Below are positions 16,463-24,803 of a stretch of DNA of 54,997 nt, piece by piece. Both the position numbers and the translations under genes were made by a program. The first letter of the stretch is position 1. Every line of letters starts with the position of its first letter. Source of the stretch: an uncultured Succinatimonas sp. GTDB lineage: Bacteria; Pseudomonadota; Gammaproteobacteria; Enterobacterales; Succinivibrionaceae. The notes beneath the pieces are model-generated. The model saw only the letters and a program-made list of their open reading frames with translations, was not told the origin of the DNA and searched no databases. Where the stretch lies: NCBI GenBank assembly GCA_900317105.1, contig ONFP01000008.1, positions 1 through 54,997 of the forward strand, in the 5' to 3' direction.

Positions 16463-16663
16463 AAAAAATACCTCTGACAAAAACTGTCAGAGGCGATTTA
16501 GGTATGTGAAAAAAATTGAAACGTTAATAAAACATCAAGTGTTACTTAATCGATGAGTTCGGAAAATCTTCCAATAAATTGCTGGATCATTAGTCTTAAA
16601 TTTCAAGTCTAATATCGTCTACGCAGGATATATGTTACAGTTGAATTCTTAGATGACACTTAG
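16463..16663 (-). ncRNA. Candidate small RNA, downstream copy of a tandem pair
   Basis: No protein gene is credible here. Read on the minus strand, the unit begins near a 16-base box at 16648-16663 and ends in a perfect intrinsic terminator: CCTCTGAC paired with GTCAGAGG (16471-16493) followed by a run of T. Just before the hairpin is UCACAUACC-(3 bases)-AUCGCC, which is shared with the neighbouring unit at 16701-16862 although the stem bases differ. Exact 5' end and function are unknown. It lies upstream of the Fic antitoxin gene on the same strand. Confidence 0.5.
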
Positions 16664-16700
16664 TCTGCTGAATTTACAGGATAATTTCGAAATTTTGAAT

Positions 16701-16862
16701 AAAAAAATGCCTAGGTCAAAAGGTGTGGACCTAGGCGATGAGGTATGTGATTCTTTTTTGCTAAAAAACAAAATCATTTAAAACTTTGAAAGTCTGAAAT
16801 CATTTTGTCTCTTCCGCTTTCCTATTCTGTATTTTAGATACTTTAACTTAGATAATACTTAG
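16701..16862 (-). ncRNA. Candidate small RNA, upstream copy of a tandem pair
   Basis: On the minus strand a 16-base box at 16847-16862 (14 of 16 bases shared with the box of the second unit) is followed by AT-rich sequence, the shared segment UCACAUACC-(2 bases)-AUCGCC, and an intrinsic terminator: GCCTAGGTC paired with GACCTAGGC (16709-16736) plus seven T. A TATAAT at about 16899-16904 on this strand could be its -10 box, without a convincing -35. Presence of two copies with unlike stems argues for conserved RNA rather than simple duplication of a terminator. Confidence 0.5.
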
Positions 16863-16924
16863 AGTTAATTTATCTTTTATCAGCGACTACAGGTTTAATT
16901 ATATTTGTAAAAATTAAGCAAAAA

Positions 16925-16961
16925 GTTGATCCGTGTTAAAAAATTTCGTAAACACATCAAC
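16925..16961 (-). terminator. Terminator downstream of the HAD gene
   Basis: GTTGAT-GTGTT pairs with AACAC-ATCAAC around a 13-base loop, with a 2-base bulge, and is followed on the minus strand by five T. It lies about 117 bases after the stop of the HAD-family gene and separates it from the small-RNA-like units. Confidence 0.6.
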
Positions 16962-17078
16962 CTTTTGTGTAATATATTGTTTTGTAAATAAATTATATTT
17001 GTATTTTGTTGTAATAACTACTTTTGTTTGCAAATTTACAAATGTACAATTGCAGAATTGTGCAAGAATATAAGAAAA

Positions 17079-17933
17079 TTAAGCAAGATTCTCTGCCTCA
17101 TCCAAATTCTCCCAGTAGTCACGGTTGAGTTTGTAGGATGCGGATGTTAAATCAATTATATTGTGCATCAGTTCATCAAGTTTGCTACCCTTTGAGTAGT
17201 CAGCTTTAGCAAAGTGTTTGATGCGCTTGTCTTTGATAAGTTCATGCACTCTTGCCTTGTTGTTATTGACTGGATCATATACTCCAATGGAATGTCCTCC
17301 CAAAGAGTTAACCAGTTTCATACAAGGAATATCTGTCTGACTGTCTCCGATGTAGACTATATTACTAAAAGGAACTCTGATATTCTCTGGTTCATAATAG
17401 CGGTTAACATCATTGTCGTTTACATCAAGTGTACCCTTGGAAATTCTGAAAAGAAATTGTGTCTTGTTGGTGAAATTGATGTTCTGAGCAGGCCAAACTG
17501 CGGCTCCGTTGTGATCGTATAAAAATGAATTTGCATAGATCATTCTGAATTCATCAGCAATCTTTGTGCCTTCTATCATTTCTTTAAGACCCGAGGAAAT
17601 AATATAGTGCTCAACCTTAACATCTTTTTTCTTGCCGTACTGATTGATCCTTGAGAACCAGTCTGCTACTCCCTTGTATAGTTTAACCTTAGACCCGAAC
17701 TCCATTAGTTTTTCTCTTTTTACCTGGAATTTACCCTTAGCACCGTTGAGCATTAGATACATATAGGAAAGGTTAGGATCCATCTGGTTTTTGATTGCAA
17801 GCTTAGTTGAAAGAGCCCAGAATTCGTCAACATTCTCGTTTAACTGCTGTATATATCCCTGAGCCTGCATTTCAAAAGGAGTAAGGGTTCTGTCAAAGTC
17901 ATAACAGATTGCAAGTACGTTTTCTTTGTTCAT
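17079..17933 (-). CDS. HAD-superfamily phosphatase-like protein
   Basis: A 284-residue haloacid dehalogenase-fold protein. Motif I is CYDFDRTLTPF (DxDxT, residues about 10-20) with the nucleophile Asp and the acid/base Asp two residues later; motif II is IISSG (Ser or Thr); and motif III/IV is VYIGDSQTDIPCMK, with the metal-binding acid residues. A helical cap lies between motifs I and II (about 25-105). The layout resembles phosphoserine-phosphatase-like members, but the substrate cannot be told. It is a single gene, with a terminator downstream and a long AT-rich region upstream. Confidence 0.8.
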   Translation of the reverse strand: MNKENVLAICYDFDRTLTPFEMQAQGYIQQLNENVDEFWALSTKLAIKNQMDPNLSYMYLMLNGAKGKFQVKREKLMEFGSKVKLYKGVADWFSRINQYGKKKDVKVEHYIISSGLKEMIEGTKIADEFRMIYANSFLYDHNGAAVWPAQNINFTNKTQFLFRISKGTLDVNDNDVNRYYEPENIRVPFSNIVYIGDSQTDIPCMKLVNSLGGHSIGVYDPVNNNKARVHELIKDKRIKHFAKADYSKGSKLDELMHNIIDLTSASYKLNRDYWENLDEAENLA

Positions 17934-18213
17934 TATTTTTCATCGAAAGCTCTATTGAACTTTCTGCTCCTATCTAATAGATATTCTGTTTGAAAATATT
18001 TTAATTGAGTGTGCCATAAATTTTTTGGGGAATAAAACTAATTCATCAAATTTCTGAGAATTTGTCTAACATAAAAAATGTTAATTTTATTCTCAGAAAA
18101 TTTTTAAATTAACAAAAAAATATTAAACTTAAGATAAGCTGATATAAATCATCATCAACGTGGCTTTTTGATCTAAATAAATTTTGTGACGTAAATTTAT
18201 TTTTTTTATTTTG
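17934..18213. other. AT-rich intergenic region with nested inverted repeat
   Basis: The 346 bases between the HAD gene (minus) and the first tRNA (plus) hold no credible protein gene. At 18051-18099 an 11-bp perfect inverted repeat (TTTCTGAGAAT with ATTCTCAGAAA) encloses a second small stem (AACAT with ATGTT, 18068-18082). The structure is followed by ATTTTT on the plus strand. It lies upstream of both divergent genes, so it does not end either of them. Confidence 0.5.
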
Positions 18214-18241
18214 TTGACAAGCATTTTTATTTTCATATAAT
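18214..18241 (+). promoter_or_regulatory. Sigma-70 promoter of the tRNA operon
   Basis: A consensus TTGACA (18214-18219) and TATAAT (18236-18241) are separated by 16 bases, followed by a GC-containing discriminator (AATGCACG). The first tRNA begins 38 bases after the -10 box. This is the closest match to the vegetative promoter consensus that I noticed in the window, as expected for a stable-RNA operon. Confidence 0.88.
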
Positions 18242-18279
18242 AATGCACGTTGTCGAACAAAAGCACCTTTGTACTTGAT

Positions 18280-18355
18280 AGGGGTATAGCCAAGTGGTAA
18301 GGCAGCGGGTTTTGATCCCGCCATTTCCCTGGTTCGAGTCCAGGTACCCCTGCCA
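18280..18355 (+). tRNA. tRNA-Gln(UUG)
   Basis: 76 bases including an encoded CCA. The acceptor arm AGGGGTA pairs with TACCCCT, the anticodon loop is TTTTGAT with anticodon TTG, and the T arm contains GGTTCGAGTCC. It reads CAA codons. First gene of a five-tRNA operon. Confidence 0.95.
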
Positions 18356-18379
18356 TAATGGGGTTGTTCAGCACACTGT

Positions 18380-18455
18380 TGGGGTATCGCCAAGTGGTAC
18401 GGCAGCGGATTCTGATTCCGCCATTACCTAGGTTCGAATCCTAGTACCCCAGCCA
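18380..18455 (+). tRNA. tRNA-Gln(CUG), copy 1
   Basis: 76 bases including CCA. Acceptor TGGGGTA pairs with TACCCCA; the anticodon loop TTCTGAT gives CTG. It reads CAG codons. Identical to the copy at 18574. Confidence 0.95.
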
Positions 18456-18461
18456 CTCAAT

Positions 18462-18538
18462 GGCTATGTAGCTCAGTTGGTTAGAGCGCGGCACTCATAA
18501 TGCTGAGGTCACTGGTTCGATTCCAGTCATAGCTACCA
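18462..18538 (+). tRNA. tRNA-Met (elongator), copy 1
   Basis: 77 bases including CCA. GGCTATG pairs with CATAGCT (one G-U pair), and the anticodon loop contains CTCATAA with anticodon CAT. The sequence resembles elongator rather than initiator tRNA-Met, because the first acceptor bases can pair. Identical to the copy at 18656. Confidence 0.93.
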
Positions 18539-18573
18539 TTCACCTTAAATGGTGTCTTATTTCTTGTCTCTGT

Positions 18574-18649
18574 TGGGGTATCGCCAAGTGGTACGGCAGC
18601 GGATTCTGATTCCGCCATTACCTAGGTTCGAATCCTAGTACCCCAGCCA
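18574..18649 (+). tRNA. tRNA-Gln(CUG), copy 2
   Basis: Same 76 bases as the tRNA at 18380, offset by 194. It arose with the following tRNA-Met by tandem duplication. Confidence 0.95.
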
Positions 18650-18655
18650 TTCAGT

Positions 18656-18732
18656 GGCTATGTAGCTCAGTTGGTTAGAGCGCGGCACTCATAATGCTGA
18701 GGTCACTGGTTCGATTCCAGTCATAGCTACCA
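18656..18732 (+). tRNA. tRNA-Met (elongator), copy 2
   Basis: Same 77 bases as the tRNA at 18462, offset by 194. Last tRNA of the operon; no clear terminator hairpin follows before the next gene. Confidence 0.93.
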
Positions 18733-18812
18733 TCGCTTCATTTTTCCTAACTTTCTCACAATTTTGGGTAGTTCTGCATAAGTCATTGCAAATAATTACT
18801 ACTTGTCGCATT

Positions 18813-18841
18813 ATTCTATTTATTACTCAAAAAAATAGAAT
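18813..18841 (+). promoter_or_regulatory. Inverted repeat before ydiJ
   Basis: ATTCTATTT and AAATAGAAT form a perfect 9-bp inverted repeat with an 11-base spacer, 21 bases upstream of the ydiJ start. No T-run follows on the plus strand. It could be an operator or the end of the tRNA transcript. Confidence 0.4.
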
Positions 18842-18861
18842 ACATGAGGCATGTTTAGTCA

Positions 18862-21800
18862 ATGATCCCAAAAATATCAAATCTACCTTCCGTTGATCAT
18901 CTATATAAGAAGTATTTTGATGTTTTAAAGTCAAAAGGTTTTAAAGGAGATATTGAGTATTCTCATTCTGCAAGACTGCTTGTGTCAACAGATAACTCTG
19001 TGTATCAGAGAATGCCTCAGGGCGTGATCTTCCCTAAGGATAATCAGGATATTGTTACTGCTTTAAAACTAAGAGCTGAATCTTTATATGAAAGACTGAT
19101 CGTTACACCAAGAGGCGGTGGCACCGGTACTAACGGCCAATCCCTGAATGACGGTATTACCATTGACTGTTCCCGCTACATGAAAGAGATATCTGATCTT
19201 GATGAGCAGAATAGATCTGTTCATGTACAGGCAGGTGTAATTAAAGATGAGTTAAATGATTACCTGAAACCTCATGGCCTTTTTTTCTCACCTGAACTAT
19301 CTACTTCAAGCCGTGCCTGTATAGGTGGCATGATTTCAAATGATGCCGCAGGTCAGGGGTCTCTGAAATACGGCAGAACATCATCTCATATCAAGGAGGT
19401 TACTGTTGTTCTTGCGGACGGAACATTAACTACATTCGGTCCGGTAAGCGGAGATAAGTTAAAAGAGTGTCTGGATAAGGATGGCCTTGAAGGCGATATC
19501 TATCGTGAATGCTATGCTCTTTTAAAGGATAACCGCAAGCAGGTTGAAAAGCTTTTCCCCAAGCTGAACCGCTTTATGACGGGCTATGATTTGGATCATT
19601 CCTATGATCCTAAAACGGATACCTTAAATCTGGCTAGACTTATCTGTGGTGCCGAAGGTACTCTTGCAGTCATATGTGGGGCAACTCTTGATCTGACCAA
19701 GATCCCTGATTTCAGAGAGCTGATGGTGGTCAAATATGAGAATTTCGACAGTGCATTAAGACATGCTGTTGAACTTATTGACTCTGGCGTGTTCTCTGTT
19801 GAAACTGTTGATTCCAGAGTTCTTTCTCTGGCAAAAAAAGACACCGTCTGGGATTCTGTAAAGGATTATATCGAAGAAGTAAAAGGTCATTCCATCAAGG
19901 GCATCAACATTGTTGAATTCAACGGCTATGACAAGGATTCTGAACACAGGAAACTTGTAGAAATCTATTCTAATGTAACCGAAAAGGCTAAGACTACTGC
20001 CAACGGAATTCTTGGGGCACAGCTTGCTGTCACACCTGAAGCTATCTCCGCAATCTACGGTATGAGAAAGAAAGCTGTAGGCCTTTTAGGTGCAGCTTCC
20101 GGTAATAAAAAACTGGTTGCCTTTACTGAAGACACTGTTGTTCCCCCAAGAAATCTTGCAGATTATATTCTGGAGTTCAGAGCTCTTTTAGACTCACTGA
20201 AAGTTACCTATGGTATGTTTGGACATGTGGATACCGGTCTGATGCATGTTAGACCTGCTCTTGATCTGACAACCGATGCTGACAGAAAGAAACTGGTAAC
20301 TATCTCTGACAAGGTGGTTGAGCTGGTAAATAAATATCAGGGGCAGATGTGGGGAGAGCATGGTCGAGGCTATCGTTCCTGTTACGGAGAGATTTTCTTT
20401 AAGGATCTATATCCCGTAGCTAGAAAGATTAAGGCTGCATTTGATAGAAACAATATCTTCAATCCAGGCAAAATCTGTGTTCCTTTTGGCAATGAAAAAG
20501 ATCAGATCGTTTCTATCTCCGGTCAGATGAGGGGAGATTTAGACAGAACCATCCCTGTTACCATCAGAAATTCCTTTAAAGGAGCTTTAAGCTGTAACGG
20601 AAACGGACAGTGCTTTAGTTATCAGACCAGTGCGCTTATGTGTCCAAGTTATCGTTACACCAAGGATCATATCCGTTCTCCAAAGGGCTACAGCGAGCTG
20701 ATGAGGGAATGGTTAAGGCTGCTAAATGACAGAGGTCATAATATTGCTGCCGAAGAGCTCGCACAGCTGACTTCAACACCTTCTCCTGTAAACTTTGTAA
20801 GAAGATGTTTCAATACTTTTTCTACAAAGCATAAGGACTATTCTACAGAATACCTCAGTAAGATTAAGACCTGTCTGTCATGCAAGTCCTGCAAGAGTAT
20901 CTGTCCTGCTCATGTAAATGCTGCTGATCTGAATTCCAGATTCCTGTCTCTGTACTACGGCCGTTACTTGCGTCCGCTGATGGATCTTCTGATCTTAGAA
21001 TCAGAGCTGACTCTGCCGATACTGTCAAGATTCCCAAGAATATCCAATGCATTTTTATCCAATTCACTGGTGAAGTTTGCAATAAAGAGAATCTTTGGAA
21101 TGGTTGATCTGCCTTTATTTAGCAGAAAGACCTTCAGATCACTGTGTGAAAAGGAGGGCTTTGAGGTTCTCTCTTCAAAGCAGGCTTTAGTGTCCGGTAA
21201 TGAAGTGCTGATAGTAACCGATCCCTTCACTGTATGCTATGAGTGTGAAGGTCTGCTCTCAATGGCCAGGGTTATGCGAAATCTTGGTTACAAGGTCGCA
21301 TTTTTGAAGCCATATGTTAATGGTAAGATTCTGGTTATAAGAGGTGACCGTCGAGGCTTTATGCATTACGCGGCAAAACAGGCTGCCCGTCTCGAGATGC
21401 TGGCAAAGGCAGGAATTGATCTTGTTGGTTATGATCCAGCCTTAACCATCTGTTATCGAGATGAGTATACTCAGATCCTGGATGATGCCCGTGGATCCTT
21501 TATTGTTAAGCTTCCTGAAGAGTGGCTTTCTGAACAGATGGAGACCTCATCATTCTCAGCTCATTTTGAAAAGATTAAGGATAAGGTTCTGTCTGTTTCA
21601 AGAACAGATGAGTTCAAGGAAATGTATTATCTGTTCACGCACTGTACTGAGCGCGCTCTGATTACTCAGTCTCCTGTTTTATGGCAGTCCATACTTTCAA
21701 CCTTTGGTCTGAATCTGATCCCAGTGAATGTTGCCTGCTGCGGTATGGCCGGACTGTTTGGTCATATGGCCGCCAATCAGAAGCAGACTTATGCTGTATA

Positions 21801-21960
21801 TGAAAAGAACTGGAAACCTGAAATCTCCAAGAGAGATTTTAATCACTGTCTGATTACAGGATTCAGCTGTCGTTCTCAGGTTCATAGAATGGAAGGCAAG
21901 AAGGCAATACATCCCCTGTTTGTTGTTGATGAACTTCTTAAGAAGGCTTTGAATGGCTAG
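18862..21960 (+). CDS. ydiJ: YdiJ-type FAD/Fe-S D-2-hydroxyglutarate dehydrogenase
   Basis: A 1032-residue flavoprotein closely matching E. coli YdiJ (1018 residues) from its first residues. The PCMH-type FAD-binding domain covers about 45-280, with PRGGGTGTNGQSL as the FAD-binding loop; the FAD oxidase C-terminal domain covers about 290-540, with the motif GEHGRGYR. The C-terminal third has CNGNGQCF...MCP and CLSCKSCKSICP cysteine clusters for iron-sulfur centres, then a CCG-like domain (about 770-1030) with NVACCGMAG. The family oxidises D-2-hydroxyglutarate, a by-product of serine and arginine pathways. It overlaps the next gene by 8 bases. Confidence 0.93.
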   Translation: MIPKISNLPSVDHLYKKYFDVLKSKGFKGDIEYSHSARLLVSTDNSVYQRMPQGVIFPKDNQDIVTALKLRAESLYERLIVTPRGGGTGTNGQSLNDGITIDCSRYMKEISDLDEQNRSVHVQAGVIKDELNDYLKPHGLFFSPELSTSSRACIGGMISNDAAGQGSLKYGRTSSHIKEVTVVLADGTLTTFGPVSGDKLKECLDKDGLEGDIYRECYALLKDNRKQVEKLFPKLNRFMTGYDLDHSYDPKTDTLNLARLICGAEGTLAVICGATLDLTKIPDFRELMVVKYENFDSALRHAVELIDSGVFSVETVDSRVLSLAKKDTVWDSVKDYIEEVKGHSIKGINIVEFNGYDKDSEHRKLVEIYSNVTEKAKTTANGILGAQLAVTPEAISAIYGMRKKAVGLLGAASGNKKLVAFTEDTVVPPRNLADYILEFRALLDSLKVTYGMFGHVDTGLMHVRPALDLTTDADRKKLVTISDKVVELVNKYQGQMWGEHGRGYRSCYGEIFFKDLYPVARKIKAAFDRNNIFNPGKICVPFGNEKDQIVSISGQMRGDLDRTIPVTIRNSFKGALSCNGNGQCFSYQTSALMCPSYRYTKDHIRSPKGYSELMREWLRLLNDRGHNIAAEELAQLTSTPSPVNFVRRCFNTFSTKHKDYSTEYLSKIKTCLSCKSCKSICPAHVNAADLNSRFLSLYYGRYLRPLMDLLILESELTLPILSRFPRISNAFLSNSLVKFAIKRIFGMVDLPLFSRKTFRSLCEKEGFEVLSSKQALVSGNEVLIVTDPFTVCYECEGLLSMARVMRNLGYKVAFLKPYVNGKILVIRGDRRGFMHYAAKQAARLEMLAKAGIDLVGYDPALTICYRDEYTQILDDARGSFIVKLPEEWLSEQMETSSFSAHFEKIKDKVLSVSRTDEFKEMYYLFTHCTERALITQSPVLWQSILSTFGLNLIPVNVACCGMAGLFGHMAANQKQTYAVYEKNWKPEISKRDFNHCLITGFSCRSQVHRMEGKKAIHPLFVVDELLKKALNG

Positions 21961-22459
21961 AAACATTTTTGCGTATCTCTTCGGAGGTTCAATTTTTTTT
22001 ATTGCTATTCCTGCTATTATTCTTTATATGGCTTCCTTAAGTTCCTATACCTTTATGCCTGAAGGCAAGGTAGCTGTGATTTTCGGAGCCGTAAGTTCAG
22101 CAGTCGGACTTTTGTTCATAATCTGGTCTAACAAGGAACTGATAGAAAAGGGCCATGGTGGTGCAGTAGTGGTCGGCCCTATAAAACTTTCAAAGGAAAC
22201 TATAAAATTAGTAACTACAGGTCCATATTCAATGTGCAGAAATCCAATGCATATGGGGGCATTTCTGTTTTATCTTGGATTGTGCTGTGCTGTTAACTCT
22301 CTGCTTTCGCTGGTCGTACCTTTTGGCTTTTTGCTGTTTGCATATTGCTTTGCAGTTTTTCTTGATGAACCAAGATTAAAAAGAGATTTTCCTGAAGACT
22401 ACGAGAAATGGATTCAGGATGTACCACAAAGGTTTTGGCCTAAACCTAAAAAAGGCTAA
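21953..22459 (+). CDS. Isoprenylcysteine carboxyl methyltransferase-like membrane protein
   Basis: A 168-residue integral membrane protein with about four hydrophobic segments (near residues 8-30, 42-60, 93-115 and 117-135). The C-terminal half carries the ICMT/PEMT-family pattern GPYSMCRNPMHMG, then a conserved acidic DEPRLKRDFPEDYEKW that resembles the ExxLxxxFGxxYxxY motif; these regions bind S-adenosylmethionine in relatives. The substrate is unknown. It starts inside the end of ydiJ (8-base overlap) and is followed 21 bases later by the first acetolactate synthase gene, so these four genes may form one operon. Confidence 0.72.
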   Translation: MARNIFAYLFGGSIFFIAIPAIILYMASLSSYTFMPEGKVAVIFGAVSSAVGLLFIIWSNKELIEKGHGGAVVVGPIKLSKETIKLVTTGPYSMCRNPMHMGAFLFYLGLCCAVNSLLSLVVPFGFLLFAYCFAVFLDEPRLKRDFPEDYEKWIQDVPQRFWPKPKKG

Positions 22460-22480
22460 CACAATAAGAAGGAGATTTTG

Positions 22481-24193
22481 ATGACCATGATGTCAGGCGC
22501 ACAGATGTTAGTGCGCACTCTTGAGGATTTAGGTGTAGATAACCTATTCGGTTATCCTGGCGGTGCTGTTTTAGATATTTATGATGCTCTTTTAGAGTCA
22601 AAGAAAATCAAGCATGTACTTGGTAGACATGAGCAGGGTGTTGCTCATGCAGCTGACGGATATGCCAGAGCTACAGGTAAGGTTGGAGTCTGTCTTGTTA
22701 CCTCAGGCCCAGGTGCTACCAATACTGTAACCTCTATTGCAACTGCATACATGGATTCTATCCCTATGGTAGTGATTACCGGTCAGGTGGTTTCTCCTCT
22801 TATCGGTTCAGATGCCTTCCAGGAAGTTGATACTGTCGGTATCACCAGACCAATCGTAAAGCATTCATACCTGTGTCAGAGTGCCCTTGATATTCCAAAG
22901 TATATCAGACAGGCTTTCTATCTGGCTTCCTCTGGAAGACCTGGTCCTGTTGTTGTTGATATTCCAAAGGACTGTGTCCGTCCTTCTATGAAATTTGAAT
23001 ATCCTGAGATGAAGTCACCTGTAAAGATGCGTTCATATAATCCTACCAAACAGGGACACAAGGGACAGGTAAAGAGAGCAGCCAAGCTGCTGGCCGAGGC
23101 AAGCCATCCTGTACTTCTAATCGGTGGCGGTGCTCAGTTGTCAGGTGCAAAGGATGAAGTCCGTACCATTGCTCACAGATTCAATCTGCCGGTAACTTCT
23201 ACTCTGATGGGATTAGGCGTTTATCCAAGCACTGACAAGCAGTTCCTGGGTATGCTCGGTATGCACGGAACCTTTGAGGCAAACAATGCAATGGACAAGG
23301 CTGATCTTGTATTTGCAGTCGGCTGTCGTTTTGATGATCGTGTAACCAACAACCTCTCCAAGTTCTGTCCTGCAGCAAAGATTATCCATATTGATATTGA
23401 TCCTGCTTCAATTTCAAAGACTGTTGTTGCCGATATTCCAATTGTTGGTGATGCAAAGACTGTATTAGGCCAGTTTATCGATGTCTTTGATGAGTTCAAG
23501 CTTGTAGAAAATGCTTCTGCCATGAAACAGTGGTGGTCTCAGATTGGCAAGTGGAGAGAAGAGAAGTGTCTGGACTATACAGCTGACGGTAAAATTATTG
23601 AGCCTCAGCAGATTGTCGAGGCAGTTTACAAGGCTACTCACGGTGATGCAATTATTGCTACCGATGTTGGTCAGCATCAGATGTTTGCTGCTCTGTATTA
23701 CAAGTTTGACGAACCACGTCATCTTTTAACCTCAGGCGGTCTGGGCACCATGGGCTATGGTTTCCCTGCAGCTGTTGGTGCTAAGGTTGGCTGCCCTGAC
23801 AAGGAGGTCTGTCTGTTCACTGGTGACGGTTCATTCCAGATGAACGTTCAGGAGCTTTCAACCTGTCTTGAGTTTAATATCCCCATCAAGATTTTCATTT
23901 TTGATAATCATACCCTGGGTATGGTTCGTCAGTGGCAGAAGATGTTCTACAGAGGACATATCAGCTCTACCAACCTTAATTCAAATCCTGACTTTGTGGC
24001 TCTTGCAAAGGCATATGGTCATGAAGGTATCCGAGTAACTGATCCTAAGGAGCTTGAGGCTGCTGTGGAAAAGGCTCTGTCAATGAAGGACAAGCTGGTT
24101 ATTGTTGATATTGCTTGTGATACCGATGCCAAGGTGCTTCCAATGCAGCAGATGGGCGGAAGTATGTCAGATATGTTCTTAGGTGAGGAATAG
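22481..24193 (+). CDS. ilvI: Acetolactate synthase large subunit, isozyme 1
   Basis: A 570-residue thiamine-diphosphate enzyme that condenses two pyruvates to acetolactate, or pyruvate and 2-ketobutyrate to acetohydroxybutyrate, for valine/leucine and isoleucine. The catalytic Glu lies in GRHEQGVAHAADGYAR, the ThDP motif begins GDGSFQMN, and the specificity Trp is present in GMVRQWQ (Trp485). The ATG at 22481 is chosen because AAGGAG precedes it by 6 bases; a TTG lies just upstream. Length matches IlvI (574) better than IlvG (548). The small subunit gene follows after 2 bases. Confidence 0.95.
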   Translation: MTMMSGAQMLVRTLEDLGVDNLFGYPGGAVLDIYDALLESKKIKHVLGRHEQGVAHAADGYARATGKVGVCLVTSGPGATNTVTSIATAYMDSIPMVVITGQVVSPLIGSDAFQEVDTVGITRPIVKHSYLCQSALDIPKYIRQAFYLASSGRPGPVVVDIPKDCVRPSMKFEYPEMKSPVKMRSYNPTKQGHKGQVKRAAKLLAEASHPVLLIGGGAQLSGAKDEVRTIAHRFNLPVTSTLMGLGVYPSTDKQFLGMLGMHGTFEANNAMDKADLVFAVGCRFDDRVTNNLSKFCPAAKIIHIDIDPASISKTVVADIPIVGDAKTVLGQFIDVFDEFKLVENASAMKQWWSQIGKWREEKCLDYTADGKIIEPQQIVEAVYKATHGDAIIATDVGQHQMFAALYYKFDEPRHLLTSGGLGTMGYGFPAAVGAKVGCPDKEVCLFTGDGSFQMNVQELSTCLEFNIPIKIFIFDNHTLGMVRQWQKMFYRGHISSTNLNSNPDFVALAKAYGHEGIRVTDPKELEAAVEKALSMKDKLVIVDIACDTDAKVLPMQQMGGSMSDMFLGEE

Positions 24194-24195
24194 TC

Positions 24196-24699
24196 ATGCG
24201 TCAGATCATTTCTATTTTGCTTGAAAACGAAGTTGGTGCTCTGTCCAGAGTGGTAGGACTCTTTTCTCAGAGAGGTTATAACATTGAGAATATTACTGCC
24301 GCTCCAACCGAGGATAAAACTTTATCCAGAATCACAATTCTTACAGAAGGTGACGGTTCTATCGTAGAACGTATTACCAAACAGTTGCATAAGCTGGTTA
24401 ATGTCATTAAGGTATCTAGCCAGCAGGACAACTCAGTTGATATTGTTGAAAGAGAGATTCTTTTTGTCAAAGTGCAGGCAGTAGGTCACACTTTAAGAGA
24501 AGAAATCAAGACACTCTGTGATATTTTTAAAGCACAGATTGTTGATATCACACCTGAACTCTATATCCTCCAGTACGTGGATACCTCATTTGAGGTCGAC
24601 AGATTCCTCAAGGCCGTGTCAGAACAGGCCGAAGTCGTCGAAACCGTGCGTTCCGGAGTGTGTGGAATATTTAGAGGCGAACATTCACTGCATTCATAG
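24196..24699 (+). CDS. ilvH: Acetolactate synthase regulatory subunit, isozyme 1
   Basis: A 167-residue small subunit, matching IlvH (163) rather than the short IlvN or IlvM types. The N-terminal ACT domain (about 1-75) reads LLENEVGALSRVVGLFSQRG and keeps the Gly, Ser and Asn positions that bind valine in E. coli IlvH, so feedback inhibition is expected. The C-terminal domain (about 80-160) is complete and ends with RSGVCGIFRG. It follows the large subunit with a 2-base gap and is followed by an intrinsic terminator. Confidence 0.94.
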   Translation: MRQIISILLENEVGALSRVVGLFSQRGYNIENITAAPTEDKTLSRITILTEGDGSIVERITKQLHKLVNVIKVSSQQDNSVDIVEREILFVKVQAVGHTLREEIKTLCDIFKAQIVDITPELYILQYVDTSFEVDRFLKAVSEQAEVVETVRSGVCGIFRGEHSLHS

Positions 24700-24720
24700 A
24701 AAACAGCTGAATTTACAGAA

Positions 24721-24744
24721 AAGCCTCGATATAAATCGAGGCTT
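24721..24744 (+). terminator. Intrinsic terminator after the first ilvIH operon
   Basis: A perfect 10-bp stem (AAGCCTCGAT with ATCGAGGCTT, ATAA loop) followed by ATTTAT, 21 bases after the stop of the small subunit gene. Confidence 0.8.
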
Positions 24745-24757
24745 ATTTATAGGTGTG

Positions 24758-24791
24758 GAGCTGAAATAAAATAAATAACGGAGTTCAGCTC
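24758..24791 (+). promoter_or_regulatory. Leader hairpin before the SUFU-like gene
   Basis: GAGCTGAA (24758-24765) and TTCAGCTC (24784-24791) form an 8-bp stem 12 bases before the start codon. CAGCTGAA at 24705 could compete for the same 3' arm, so two structures are possible. Confidence 0.35.
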
Positions 24792-24803
24792 ACAAACGTA
24801 AGA

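Noticed and set aside
16301-17078. Possible CRISPR array because of the repeated GGCGAT..GGTATGTGA element
   Set aside because: Only two copies about 240 bases apart, each next to a different terminator stem; spacing and size do not fit a CRISPR repeat-spacer pattern.
18109-18393. Minus-strand ORF of 94 codons across the first tRNA
   Set aside because: It runs through tRNA-Gln and its promoter and has no homologue-like features.
22441-22480. Amino-acid attenuator peptide before the first acetolactate synthase
   Set aside because: Only 21 bases separate it from the preceding gene; no leader ORF rich in Val, Leu or Ile and no terminator pair is present.
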